Of a DNA stretch of 64,000 nt, positions 1 through 8,745 are shown piece after piece. The translations under genes and the position numbers were made by a program. The stretch is from Nitrospinaceae bacterium UBA7883. GTDB taxonomy: Bacteria; Nitrospinota_A; UBA7883. The stretch is taken from NCBI GenBank assembly GCA_002500605.1, contig DLRR01000019.1:106200-170199 (forward strand), in the 5' to 3' direction. Below the pieces are notes generated by a model. The model worked only from the letters and a program-made list of their open reading frames with translations, did no database searches and had not been told where the DNA came from. Position 1 is the first letter of the stretch, and every line of letters begins with the position of its first letter.

Positions 1-646
1 CAGAGCGCTTCACAAGCATTTCTTTCGTCAATCTAAATTCAATAACATCCTTTACGGTAATCATCTTAATGCTATGTTTTTTAGAAAATTCCAACAGCTC
101 GGGAACACGTGCCATAGTGCCGTCATCGCTCATTACTTCACAGATTACTCCAGCTGGACACAGTCCGGCAATTTTACAAAGATCAACGCTTCCTTCTGTT
201 TGCCCGATTCGAACTAGAACTCCACCCTCTTTCGCCCGTAGGGGAAAAACGTGTCCTGGTCTAGCTAGGTCATTAGCCCCCTTATCTTTTGAGATGGCGG
301 TGCGTATTGTCGTGCAGCGATCAGCTGCTGAGATACCAGTGGTGACCCCCTGTTTAGCTTCTATAGATACGGTAAAGCCAGTACCAAAGTTGGATGTGTT
401 ATCCTTTGTCATCATATGTAACTCCAACTCGTCGCACCGTTGTGGTGTGAGAGCAAGACATATTAACCCACGTCCCTCTTTGGCCATAAAATTGATAGCC
501 TCAGGAGTAACTTTTTCTGCAGCAATTACAAGGTCACCTTCGTTTTCACGATCCTCATCGTCGATAAGTATTACCATTTTCCCGCTTTGAATGTCTTTAA
601 CAGCTTCATCAATGGTATTAAATTTTCTATTGCTATTAGATTCCAT
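1..646 (-). CDS. ribB: 3,4-dihydroxy-2-butanone 4-phosphate synthase (RibB, or N-terminal part of RibBA), partial
   Basis: Converts ribulose 5-phosphate to the four-carbon precursor of riboflavin (3,4-dihydroxy-2-butanone 4-phosphate). The gene starts with ATG at 646 and leaves the window at base 1, so about 215 residues are visible and a C-terminal GTP cyclohydrolase II (RibA) domain cannot be excluded. The acidic loop DDEDRENEGD (residues 29-38) and RPGHVFPLRA are present. The motif usually written GHTEA reads GQTEG, so the His that is a metal ligand in E. coli RibB is Gln here; I believe this variant recurs in RibBA proteins but cannot check. It is the last visible gene of the ribD-ribE-ribB group, 38 bp after ribE. 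Family is certain; the RibB versus RibBA choice is open. Confidence 0.93.
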   Translation of the reverse strand, partial: MESNSNRKFNTIDEAVKDIQSGKMVILIDDEDRENEGDLVIAAEKVTPEAINFMAKEGRGLICLALTPQRCDELELHMMTKDNTSNFGTGFTVSIEAKQGVTTGISAADRCTTIRTAISKDKGANDLARPGHVFPLRAKEGGVLVRIGQTEGSVDLCKIAGLCPAGVICEVMSDDGTMARVPELLEFSKKHSIKMITVKDVIEFRLTKEMLVKRS

Positions 647-684
647 GTTCAATTCTCATTCGATGTAAATACGATTTATAATAA

Positions 685-1329
685 TTAAAACCCATGATTA
701 CCCAGAAAACTTTCATCTATGTCGTTACCGCTACGAACGTTGAAAGGTTTTACAAGGTTTTCAACGTATTTTGCTATCATATCACATTCAATATTTACCT
801 TAGATCCTTGTTTTTTGAACTTCAACGTTGTCGTTTCCCATGTGTGTGGGATAATTGCAATAGAAAATGTTCTTTTATTCTTTTTTGCTACCGTTAGGCT
901 TATACCACTTATGGCAATGGAACCCTTTTCGATGATGTATTTCATGGCTTCTATTTTTGGTTCGACCTCAACCTCATATCCATTTCCAGATGTAGCAACT
1001 TTTACAAGCGTTCCAACACTATCCACATGCCCTTGAACAATATGGCCGCCAACGCGGTCACCCAAACGCATTGCCCTTTCTAAATTTACTCTGTTACCTT
1101 CTCTAAGGTCATTAAAAGTGGTGCGGTTTAAAGTTTCTTTAGACACATCAAATGACATGATAGAGTGTTTCCATGCTTCGATTGTTAGGCATACTCCGTC
1201 TATGGCAACACTCTCCCCTAGAGAGGGATTTTCGAGCACGTCGCCAGTGTCAATGTCTAAGGAAAAGCTTTTTGATTCAGAACGAATAGACTTAATTTCC
1301 CCTAGCCCTTCAATTATTCCTGTAAACAT
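685..1329 (-). CDS. ribE: Riboflavin synthase alpha chain
   Basis: Dismutates two molecules of 6,7-dimethyl-8-ribityllumazine to riboflavin, the last step of the pathway. The 214-residue protein starts with the diagnostic MFTGIIEGLG and contains two lumazine-binding repeats (about residues 1-97 and 98-190), with the typical GHIVQGHVD at the start of the second. Normal length for the family. It lies 19 bp downstream of ribD and 38 bp upstream of ribB on the same strand, so the three are almost certainly co-transcribed. The lumazine synthase gene (ribH) is probably just beyond the left edge but is not seen. Confidence 0.97.
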   Translation of the reverse strand: MFTGIIEGLGEIKSIRSESKSFSLDIDTGDVLENPSLGESVAIDGVCLTIEAWKHSIMSFDVSKETLNRTTFNDLREGNRVNLERAMRLGDRVGGHIVQGHVDSVGTLVKVATSGNGYEVEVEPKIEAMKYIIEKGSIAISGISLTVAKKNKRTFSIAIIPHTWETTTLKFKKQGSKVNIECDMIAKYVENLVKPFNVRSGNDIDESFLGNHGF

Positions 1330-1348
1330 ATTTTTTCCAGATTGGAGA

Positions 1349-2461
1349 TTAAATACCCTGGTTATTACGAAAGTCTGTTTCGATGATTATATCTGGCCCA
1401 CAACAATATGTTCTGGAACTATTAAGTCTTATACAATTTTCCATTTTTTTAATAGCAAGATCACCAAGTGCGCAGTACTTTCCACCTACAAACTTGGGGG
1501 CAATGAAGAAAATTCCTCGATCAACAAGCCCATTGGCAATGAGTGCTGAAGCTAGCGCTCCGCCACTTTCCACCAGAACCGACATAACATCGAGTTTTCC
1601 AAGTTCAACAAGTAGCCTTTTGAGGTCAAGTTGCTTTTTCTTTTTGGGGGACTGAACAACTTGAACTCCAAATCCTTCTATTTTTCTAAGTCTATTTTGA
1701 TTTGCATCTTTTGCAGTGAAAATTAGGGTTGGAATTTTTCCAGCCATTTGAACTATTTTTGATTTGATCGGGGTAACTAGACCACTATCGATTACTATAC
1801 GCATTGGGCTGTTACGATTTTTGCCGTAGCGCACAGTAAGTTCTGGATCGTCTGCCAGAACAGTATTAGAGCCTACAACCACAGCGTCAACTTGGTTACG
1901 GATCTTATGAGCAAGTTGTCTTGATTCAGGCGAACTGATCCATTTTGAATCTCCCGTTACCGTGGCTATTTTACCATCAAGTGTCCAAGCGGCCTTCAAA
2001 ATAACAAAAGGTATTCCGGTGAATTTATGTTTTAGAAAATCTTCTACTAAGCATGCGCACTCATTTTGGAGTACACCATATCGCACCTTTATTCCCGCTC
2101 TGCGCAGCTCTTCAATGCTACTACCATTACTTGCAATTGAGCTGTCTTTGCACCCTACTACTACCTCCGAGACTCCTGCTTCGATGAGTGCTTGGGAGCA
2201 GGGTCCGGTTTTGCCGTGGTGGTTGCATGGTTCTAATGTCACATATACGGTGGCACCTTTAGGTCGTACCTTACAGGATTTAATCGCGTTAATTTCTGCA
2301 TGAGGGCCACCAGCTTTTTTATGGTAACCTTCGCCTATAACCTGGTCGTTTTTTACCACAATGCACCCAACTGCAGGGTTGGGAGATGTGCGACCCTTAC
2401 CGCGCTTTGCAAGGGTCACCGCTCTATGCATGTACTCAATATCCTTTTCGGTTGGCTTCAT
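1349..2461 (-). CDS. ribD: Bifunctional diaminohydroxyphosphoribosylaminopyrimidine deaminase / 5-amino-6-(5-phosphoribosylamino)uracil reductase
   Basis: Carries out the second and third steps of riboflavin synthesis. The N-terminal cytidine-deaminase-like domain (about residues 1-145) has the zinc site: H54 and E56 in GGPHAEINAI, and C79 and C88 in EPCNHHGKTGPC. The C-terminal reductase domain (from about 150) has the expected DGKIAT and VESGG motifs. At 370 residues it has the usual two-domain length. The ATG at 2461 has AGGA about 8 nt upstream. A strong hairpin lies between it and the preceding ppdK, so its expression may depend on read-through or on an internal promoter. No FMN riboswitch is visible upstream. 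Confidence 0.97.
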   Translation of the reverse strand: MKPTEKDIEYMHRAVTLAKRGKGRTSPNPAVGCIVVKNDQVIGEGYHKKAGGPHAEINAIKSCKVRPKGATVYVTLEPCNHHGKTGPCSQALIEAGVSEVVVGCKDSSIASNGSSIEELRRAGIKVRYGVLQNECACLVEDFLKHKFTGIPFVILKAAWTLDGKIATVTGDSKWISSPESRQLAHKIRNQVDAVVVGSNTVLADDPELTVRYGKNRNSPMRIVIDSGLVTPIKSKIVQMAGKIPTLIFTAKDANQNRLRKIEGFGVQVVQSPKKKKQLDLKRLLVELGKLDVMSVLVESGGALASALIANGLVDRGIFFIAPKFVGGKYCALGDLAIKKMENCIRLNSSRTYCCGPDIIIETDFRNNQGI

Positions 2462-2475
2462 TAATATTCCTAAGA

Positions 2476-2515
2476 AAAAGTTCCATATAAAAAGAATTTC
2501 TTATATGGAACTTTT
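2476..2515 (-). terminator. 15-bp perfect hairpin between ppdK and ribD
   Basis: Bases 2476-2490 and 2501-2515 form a perfect 15-bp stem with a 10-nt loop. Read on the minus strand, the second arm ends in CTTTT followed by TC, which is terminator-like. The first arm includes the last codons and the stop (2501-2503) of ppdK, and the structure ends about 14 nt before the ribD start, so it may be a terminator, an attenuator or an mRNA 3'-end stabiliser within the operon. The stem is AT-rich. Confidence 0.6.
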
Positions 2516-5176
2516 CTTCCCTTTTTTAGGGGTTAATGATTTAGGTTTTTGTTTAGCCACTGCTGCCTGAGCTGCAGCTAAACGAGCAACTGGTATTCGG
2601 TAAGGAGAGCATGAAACATAGTCAAAACCTAACTCATGACAGAACTGTACGGACTTAGGTTCTCCGCCGTGTTCCCCACAAATACCGACTTTTAGCTTAG
2701 GTTTTGTAGAACGGCCTTTCTCTATGCCAATTTGTATGAGTGCTCCAACTCCATCACTATCTATAGTTACAAAAGGATCATCTGAAAAAATTTCATTTTC
2801 AACGTAGAAGGGTAAAAACTTTCCACTATCGTCGCGGGAAATCCCAAAAGTGGTTTGCGTTAGGTCATTTGTTCCGAAAGAGAAAAAATCTGAATAGTCT
2901 GCTATCTTGTCTGCTGTGATAGCGGCTCTTGGGAGCTCAATCATTGAGCCCACGCTATATTTTAATTTTATGCCGTACTTAGCAATTATTGTATTTGCAA
3001 CAGCCACCACGTTCTCTCTGGCTACTTTAAGCTCTTGGTAATGGCCTACAAGGGGAATCATTATCTCTGGGATTACTTTGGTACCGCTTTTGGTTAATTC
3101 ACAGGCTGCCTCGATTATGGCGCGGGTTTGCATTGCATATATATCTGGAAAGGTCATACCTAGCCGGCATCCACGGTGTCCCAACATTGGATTAAATTCT
3201 TCCAAACTATCGGCTCTAAACTTTAAGTCGGTGACGCTAATGCCCAAATCTTTGGCTAAGACTGCATAATCATCGTTGTTTTTGGGTAGAAATTCGTGCA
3301 AAGGTGGATCAAGTAGACGAACAGTGACGGGTAATCCTTCCATAGCCCTAAATATTCCCATGAAATCGTTTTTCTGTATGGGTAACAACTTTTCTAGAGC
3401 CTCCCCTCTTTCTGCTTTATTATTGGCCAAAATCATCTCTCGCATTGCCACGATTCGGTCACTGTCGAAAAACATGTGCTCCGTGCGGCAAAGTCCTATG
3501 CCTTCAGCACCAAACTTCCTCGCGATCTTTGAATCGTGAGGGGTATCAGCGTTGGTGCGAACCTTGAGTTTTCGCACTTTGTCAGCCCAGCTCATTAGAG
3601 TCCTAAATGCTTTGGAAAGTTTTGGTTTTACAAGCGGTGCCTTGCCTTTGATTACTCGGCCTGTGGAACCATCCAGAGTGATCCAATCCCCCCTGTGTAT
3701 GGCTGTTTCACCAACAGTAAAAAGACCGTTTTTATGAGAAATTTTAAGCCCCGCAGCACCAGCCACACAGCATTTCCCCATACCTCTTGCTACAACTGCG
3801 GCGTGAGAAGTCATACCACCAGTGGCAGTGAGTATGCCTTGAGCTGCATTCATACCACCAATGTCTTCCGGGCTAGTCTCTTTCCGCACAAGAATTAACT
3901 TCCCGCCAATTGCTGCTTTTTCTATAGCCTCTTCAGCTGTAAAGACAACCATGCCAACTCCGGCTCCTGGCGATGCAGGCAAGCCCTTAGTCAAGACATC
4001 TAATTTGGCTGTCGGATCTATGGTTTCATGCAAAAGTTGGTCAAGTTGTTCAGGGTGAACGCGGTTTAAAGCTTCTTGACGAGATATCATCTTCTCTTCT
4101 ACCATCTCAACTGCGATACGCACGGCAGCTTCAGCAGTTCTCTTGCCGACCCGGGTTTGGAGCATGAAGAGTTTACCGTTTTCTACTGTGAACTCTATGT
4201 CGAGCATGTCCCGGTAATGTTTTTCAAGTTTATTATATGTCCTGTCTAACTCTTTGCGTGCTTTGGGTATCCGTTTTCCCATTTCATCAATGGACAGAGG
4301 GGTGCGAATTCCGGCCACAACATCCTCGCCTTGGGCGTTGAACAGAAATTCACCAAAAAAGTCCCGTTTACCTGTGCAAGGGTCACGAGTAAAAGCCACT
4401 CCCGTACCCGAACCTTCTCCCATATTGCCAAATACCATCGACTGCACATTAACAGCAGTGCCCCATGAATCGGGGATATCGTAGAGCCTGCGATACTCTT
4501 TTGCTCGTTTATTGAACCACGATGTGAACACCGCACTAATTGACAAGTGAAGTTGCTTTTTGGGGTCTTGCGGAAAATCATTACCAGTGTTCTTTTTGGT
4601 GATACTTTTAAACTTAGACACAAGGCTTTTTAGGGAAGCTATGCTGAGGTCGGCATCTGAGGTAACACCAGTACGTTTCTTTTCAATGTCAATAGCATTC
4701 TCAAATTCACTTCGATTGATACCAAGTACCACATCTGAGAACATCATAATGAACCTTCTGTATGAATCTTGGGCAAACCACTCGTTATTTGACTTTTCTG
4801 TTAGACCTTTTATAGATAAATCGTTTAATCCTAAGTTTAACACTGTGTCCATCATGCCTGGCATGGAAGCACGGGCGCCAGAACGGACGGATAGTAGGAG
4901 TGGATCCTGTTCGCCACCAAACTTCTTGCCAGTTTCTTTTTCGAGCCGAGAAAGGTTAGTGTATATTTCCCTGTTTAGACCTCCTGGCCAATTATTACTG
5001 GTATTAAAATAATCAACACAGGTTTCTGTTGTGATTGTAAATCCGGGCGGAACATTTATGTTAAGATTGCACATCTCAGCTAGGTTGGCACCTTTGCCAC
5101 CTAGCAAGTTTTTCATTCCAGCGTCTCCTTCGGCACCCTCTGGTCCAAAGAAATATGTCCTTTTTTTACGAGCCAT
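2501..5176 (-). CDS. ppdK: Pyruvate, phosphate dikinase
   Basis: Interconverts pyruvate + ATP + phosphate and PEP + AMP + pyrophosphate in the cytoplasm. The 891-residue protein has the normal order: N-terminal nucleotide-binding domain beginning FFGPEGAEGD and GGKGANLAEM, central phosphohistidine domain with the swivelling His (H458 in GGMTSHAAVVARG), and a C-terminal PEP/pyruvate barrel with the catalytic Cys (C833 in GICGEHGGE). The Lys-rich tail after about residue 875 is extra. ATG at 5176 is preceded by GGGGGAT. No PPDK regulatory protein gene is next to it. It follows glyS by 232 bp, a gap wide enough for its own promoter, though no convincing one was found. Confidence 0.97.
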   Translation of the reverse strand: MARKKRTYFFGPEGAEGDAGMKNLLGGKGANLAEMCNLNINVPPGFTITTETCVDYFNTSNNWPGGLNREIYTNLSRLEKETGKKFGGEQDPLLLSVRSGARASMPGMMDTVLNLGLNDLSIKGLTEKSNNEWFAQDSYRRFIMMFSDVVLGINRSEFENAIDIEKKRTGVTSDADLSIASLKSLVSKFKSITKKNTGNDFPQDPKKQLHLSISAVFTSWFNKRAKEYRRLYDIPDSWGTAVNVQSMVFGNMGEGSGTGVAFTRDPCTGKRDFFGEFLFNAQGEDVVAGIRTPLSIDEMGKRIPKARKELDRTYNKLEKHYRDMLDIEFTVENGKLFMLQTRVGKRTAEAAVRIAVEMVEEKMISRQEALNRVHPEQLDQLLHETIDPTAKLDVLTKGLPASPGAGVGMVVFTAEEAIEKAAIGGKLILVRKETSPEDIGGMNAAQGILTATGGMTSHAAVVARGMGKCCVAGAAGLKISHKNGLFTVGETAIHRGDWITLDGSTGRVIKGKAPLVKPKLSKAFRTLMSWADKVRKLKVRTNADTPHDSKIARKFGAEGIGLCRTEHMFFDSDRIVAMREMILANNKAERGEALEKLLPIQKNDFMGIFRAMEGLPVTVRLLDPPLHEFLPKNNDDYAVLAKDLGISVTDLKFRADSLEEFNPMLGHRGCRLGMTFPDIYAMQTRAIIEAACELTKSGTKVIPEIMIPLVGHYQELKVARENVVAVANTIIAKYGIKLKYSVGSMIELPRAAITADKIADYSDFFSFGTNDLTQTTFGISRDDSGKFLPFYVENEIFSDDPFVTIDSDGVGALIQIGIEKGRSTKPKLKVGICGEHGGEPKSVQFCHELGFDYVSCSPYRIPVARLAAAQAAVAKQKPKSLTPKKGKKSSI

Positions 5177-5408
5177 TTAACGATCCCCCAAAACCAATAT
5201 GCCGAACGAAATTAATTATTGTTAAACCGAAATATTATTAGTGGAAAAAGTTTTTGTTTTCACCCTTCCTTTTAGCCAAATGTCTACCACACAGCAAGGC
5301 GTATTTTGTCATTCCGGGTAAAATTTTCAATAGTAGCCGCAAGGAAATTAATATTAAATCCACAGAGAGAAACTATTTTTCAACACAACTCTAGAAGACA
5401 GTTAACTT

Positions 5409-7493
5409 CTAACCAGGTGCTTTCGCTACCAGTTTTGCGAAATCCGCTATCTCTTCAAACAGCAATGCTAGGCATTTCAAAAGGTTGAGACGATTTTCTC
5501 TTACACTCTTGTCTTGTGCCATAACCATAACGTCATCAAAGAGCCTATCAACAACAGGCCTGATTTTGGCGATTTCTTCTAGTGCTTCGATGTGTTTAAG
5601 GTCATTTATTAATTTTTTTACTTCGTCGGTGGTGGATACTAGGGCACTGTACAGCTCGCGTTCGGCGTTCGATTCAAAAAGTGATTCATCGACTTTCAAA
5701 AGATTACCATTTTTATGGTTTTTGGTTATATTGCTAACTCGTTTGAAAGTTGTGACTAGTGCCTCAAAAAAATCACGTTCTTTTAGTTCATTCATTGCTT
5801 TAACACGTAAGTCCGCTAAAGCTAAATCGTCAAACCCAACGGCGATGATGGAGTCTGCCACATCGTGGGGAATCCCTTGACCAACCCAAAGGTTTTTCAA
5901 TCTCCACTCAAAAAAGTTTAAGAGTTTTTCCTTTACCTCATCAACAGATGACTCAAGTTTGTCTTTTAGCTGTATGATGGCTATATCTAGTAATGCAGAC
6001 AGACTAATACGGTATCTTTTCTTAGTTATAGTCTGAATAATGCCAAGTGAGGTTCTCCTCAGGGCAAAAGGATCAGCAGTCCCTGTAGGTATTAGGCCAA
6101 TTCCAAAGCATCCTACAAGAGTATCGATCTTATCCGCTAACCCCACAAAAGCGCCGATATCAGTGGAAGCTGTGTTGTCACCGGCCCATCTTGGCAAGTA
6201 GTGTTCAAATATAGCAACACACACGTCATCCGGTTCTTTTGCTATCTTTGCATATTCTCGACCCATGATTCCCTGCAATTCCGGAAACTCATAAACCATG
6301 AGTGTCTCTAGATCAGCCTTACATAGCTTGGCAGCGCGGATTGTGAGTTCTTTCAATTCTGGCTTTATATTGTCTGCCAAATTTTCAGCAAGATTTGTAA
6401 ACCGATTGATTTTTTCACCAACAGTCCCAATTTTTTTTTGATATACAACTTTAGACAACTTTTCTGTATAGCTTTCTAGGGAATGCTTAGTGTCCTCATC
6501 GAAGAAAAACTTAGCATCGTAAAGTCTAGCGCTTAACACTCTATGATACCCAGCTATCACAACATCATTATCTTTTACCTTCATATTGGACACGCCCACA
6601 AAACCATTTGTCAGTTTTCCGTCGGAACCACGGGCAGCAAACATTTTTTGGTGTGTTTTCATTGATGTAATTAAAAGCTCTTCCGGCAAGTCTAGAAACT
6701 TCTTATCAAATGACCCCCACAAGGCTATCGGCCATTCTGTCAGACAAGCTACGGTTGTTGGAAGTTCTTCATCTATTTCCAGCTTAGCTTTATTTTGGTT
6801 GGCTTGTTTGTGTGCATCTTCTAACACTTTTTTTATTCTTTTATCTAACTCAGCGATCACAAAATTCTTTTCTAAGGCAGCCAGATAATCTGAGCTGGAA
6901 GTAACTTTAATCGATTGTGAGCCAAGGAAACGGTGGCCACGCGTCTCATCTCCTGATTGTATGTCATTTAAATCAAACGGAATCACTTCGCCACCAAATA
7001 TTGCCACAATCCAACGAATGGGTCGGGTAAAGCGAAACTCACAGTTTCCCCAGCGCATAGATTTAGGAAAAGAGAGCGAAAGAGCGGCTTGAGGTAGAAT
7101 GGACTTTAGTATATCTTTAGTGCGCATCCCGCCCTTTTCCAATTCCACATATATGTACTCACCTTTATCAGTTTGTCCTATGTTGAGATCAGAAATGTCC
7201 ATACCTTTACTCTTAGCAAACCCAACTGCCACTTCAGTATATGAACCGTCGCTTGCTACTGCTACTTTTTTAGGAGGCCCAAATACTTTGTGGAGCTCCT
7301 TTTGAGAAGCTTCTGGTATATCCGGAATTGAGACGGCCAGCCTTCTCGGAGTGGAGTACACTTTGGGCTTGCCATGTGGAAGTGCCCTTTCTTCCATCTT
7401 CTTGACTAGCAAACCCTTAAGTGATTCAACTGCAGGAATTTGGTAAGCAGATGGTATTTCCTCTGTGCCGATTTCAAAAAGAAGTTCTTGCAC
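5409..7493 (-). CDS. glyS: Glycyl-tRNA synthetase beta subunit
   Basis: Beta subunit of the alpha2beta2 bacterial glycyl-tRNA synthetase; it recognises tRNA-Gly while the alpha subunit activates glycine. The 694-residue protein starts QELLFEIGTEEIPSAY and has the conserved TRPIRWIVA and the Asp-rich GAFVGLADKIDTLVGCFGIG region. The start is GTG at 7493, with GAGGGA upstream. The gene for the alpha subunit (glyQ), normally directly upstream, is absent: only 106 bp separate glyS from rsfS. A split glyQ/glyS arrangement is therefore inferred for this genome. Sits between rsfS and ppdK. Confidence 0.96.
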   Translation of the reverse strand: MQELLFEIGTEEIPSAYQIPAVESLKGLLVKKMEERALPHGKPKVYSTPRRLAVSIPDIPEASQKELHKVFGPPKKVAVASDGSYTEVAVGFAKSKGMDISDLNIGQTDKGEYIYVELEKGGMRTKDILKSILPQAALSLSFPKSMRWGNCEFRFTRPIRWIVAIFGGEVIPFDLNDIQSGDETRGHRFLGSQSIKVTSSSDYLAALEKNFVIAELDKRIKKVLEDAHKQANQNKAKLEIDEELPTTVACLTEWPIALWGSFDKKFLDLPEELLITSMKTHQKMFAARGSDGKLTNGFVGVSNMKVKDNDVVIAGYHRVLSARLYDAKFFFDEDTKHSLESYTEKLSKVVYQKKIGTVGEKINRFTNLAENLADNIKPELKELTIRAAKLCKADLETLMVYEFPELQGIMGREYAKIAKEPDDVCVAIFEHYLPRWAGDNTASTDIGAFVGLADKIDTLVGCFGIGLIPTGTADPFALRRTSLGIIQTITKKRYRISLSALLDIAIIQLKDKLESSVDEVKEKLLNFFEWRLKNLWVGQGIPHDVADSIIAVGFDDLALADLRVKAMNELKERDFFEALVTTFKRVSNITKNHKNGNLLKVDESLFESNAERELYSALVSTTDEVKKLINDLKHIEALEEIAKIRPVVDRLFDDVMVMAQDKSVRENRLNLLKCLALLFEEIADFAKLVAKAPG

Positions 7494-7599
7494 CGCTAAA
7501 ATTTTTCCCTCGTTTTTAGCAATTATTCCCTTTCCAGTTCTTTTGTATTATGACCATACAATGAGAAGTATGGGAACAACAATGAATCCTCATGCATCC

Positions 7600-7968
7600 T
7601 TATACCTCTGAAGAAACTGCATAGTTTGGTGTAATGATAGTTGCGTCTCTCCAATGTCGATCTAAATCATAATACTTTCTAGCCTCATCTATGAATATAT
7701 GGCAAATAATGTCTCCAGCGTCAATCAAGGCCCACCAAGCATTTTGATACCCTTCTATGTGGTATCTCTTTTGACCAGCGGAACGGAGATCGCTTTCGAT
7801 AGAATCAACAACAGTTTTTACATGTGTAGTTGAAGTACCATTTGCAATAAGCAAAAAACTGGTGATGTCGGAGACATTTCGCGCATCCAGAATAACCACG
7901 TCCTTGGCTTTTTTAGACAGTGCTGAATTGTAGCAAATGATTGCCTTTTCAGTCGGATCAGTATTCAT
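7600..7968 (-). CDS. rsfS: Ribosomal silencing factor RsfS (Iojap family)
   Basis: Binds ribosomal protein uL14 and blocks subunit joining when growth slows. The protein has the family hallmarks: AKDVVILDARNVSDITSFLLIANG near the N terminus and the IEGYQNAWWALIDAGDIICHIF block (family form EG...W.L.D.GD..VH.F). I chose ATG at 7968 (122 residues), which has GGGG about 9-12 nt upstream; an in-frame TTG at 7983 would add five residues. It follows nadD by about 40 bp, the classic nadD-rsfS pairing seen across proteobacteria. Confidence 0.93.
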   Translation of the reverse strand: MNTDPTEKAIICYNSALSKKAKDVVILDARNVSDITSFLLIANGTSTTHVKTVVDSIESDLRSAGQKRYHIEGYQNAWWALIDAGDIICHIFIDEARKYYDLDRHWRDATIITPNYAVSSEV

Positions 7969-8006
7969 GGAAAAACACCCCAATTCGTTTTTATTACTGG
8001 CTAGTT

Positions 8007-8675
8007 TTAAGTCCCACTATTATTGGCGAAGTATCCTTCAATAGCTTGCGGAACAAGGTATTTTATAGACATGCCTTTCTCAATTCTTTTACGTATCATT
8101 GACGATGAGATGTCAAGTGAAGTGACCTTTAGCAAATGAATAAGCGAAGAAGCCCCAGGAACTTTAATGATTTTTACTGGTTCTCCATAACCTTTGCTTT
8201 TGGTTTCTACTTCAAATCTAGATTTTTCCATTCCAATTACTCGTTGAATAACATTTAGCATTGTGTTTGCATCATACCCTGGACGAGTGGCTATAACGAA
8301 ATTGCTGGTTTTAATAAGAGAGCGTGCAGATTTCCACGAGCCAATATCCGCAAACGAATCCTCGCCAGTTATAAAGTGAACATCATCGCCGTAACGATCT
8401 TTAAAATAACGCATTGTGTCTATGGTGTAACTTAAGCCTTTCCGTTCCAGTTCTACTGGGCTCACTTCGAAAATCAAGTTATCTTCACAAGCCAGCTTTA
8501 CCATGCTGTGGCGGGATTTGGCATCCACCATTTCCATACTATTTTTATGCGGTGGTCTTGACGAGACAACAAAAAAAACTTTTTCAAAACGCATAATTTG
8601 AGCCACTTCCCATGCCATGGAAAGGTGACCGATATGAATAGGGTTGAATGAACCACCAAAAATTCCAACTTTCAT
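8007..8675 (-). CDS. nadD: Nicotinate-nucleotide adenylyltransferase
   Basis: Adenylates nicotinate mononucleotide to deamido-NAD. The 222-residue protein opens with GIFGGSFNPIHIGH; the H14-x-x-H17 nucleotidyltransferase motif and the C-terminal ISSSMIRKRI (the SSTxxR motif of the family) are both present. ATG at 8675. Placed between proA and rsfS on the minus strand with gaps of about 70 and 40 bp, so probably part of the same transcription unit. Upstream, 8687-8730 contains near-repeats of the form GGTYAAYGTTC whose meaning is unknown. Confidence 0.96.
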   Translation of the reverse strand: MKVGIFGGSFNPIHIGHLSMAWEVAQIMRFEKVFFVVSSRPPHKNSMEMVDAKSRHSMVKLACEDNLIFEVSPVELERKGLSYTIDTMRYFKDRYGDDVHFITGEDSFADIGSWKSARSLIKTSNFVIATRPGYDANTMLNVIQRVIGMEKSRFEVETKSKGYGEPVKIIKVPGASSLIHLLKVTSLDISSSMIRKRIEKGMSIKYLVPQAIEGYFANNSGT

Positions 8676-8745
8676 AACAGTTTTCCGTCAACCAATGAAC
8701 GTTGACCGAACATTAACCAAAATATCCATATTATTAAGCTTGGTA

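Noticed and set aside
69..590. Plus-strand frame opposite ribB
   Set aside because: It is an antisense shadow of ribB, whose motifs are clear on the minus strand.
4246..4623. Minus-strand frame inside ppdK
   Set aside because: It overlaps ppdK out of frame and has no family resemblance.
7543..7561. Inverted repeat TTGTAT-N7-ATACAA before glyS
   Set aside because: Short AT-rich repeat likely by chance; no T-box or regulator context was seen.
8687..8730. Near-repeats GGTYAAYGTTC between proA and nadD
   Set aside because: Imperfect and within a probable operon; no function can be supported.
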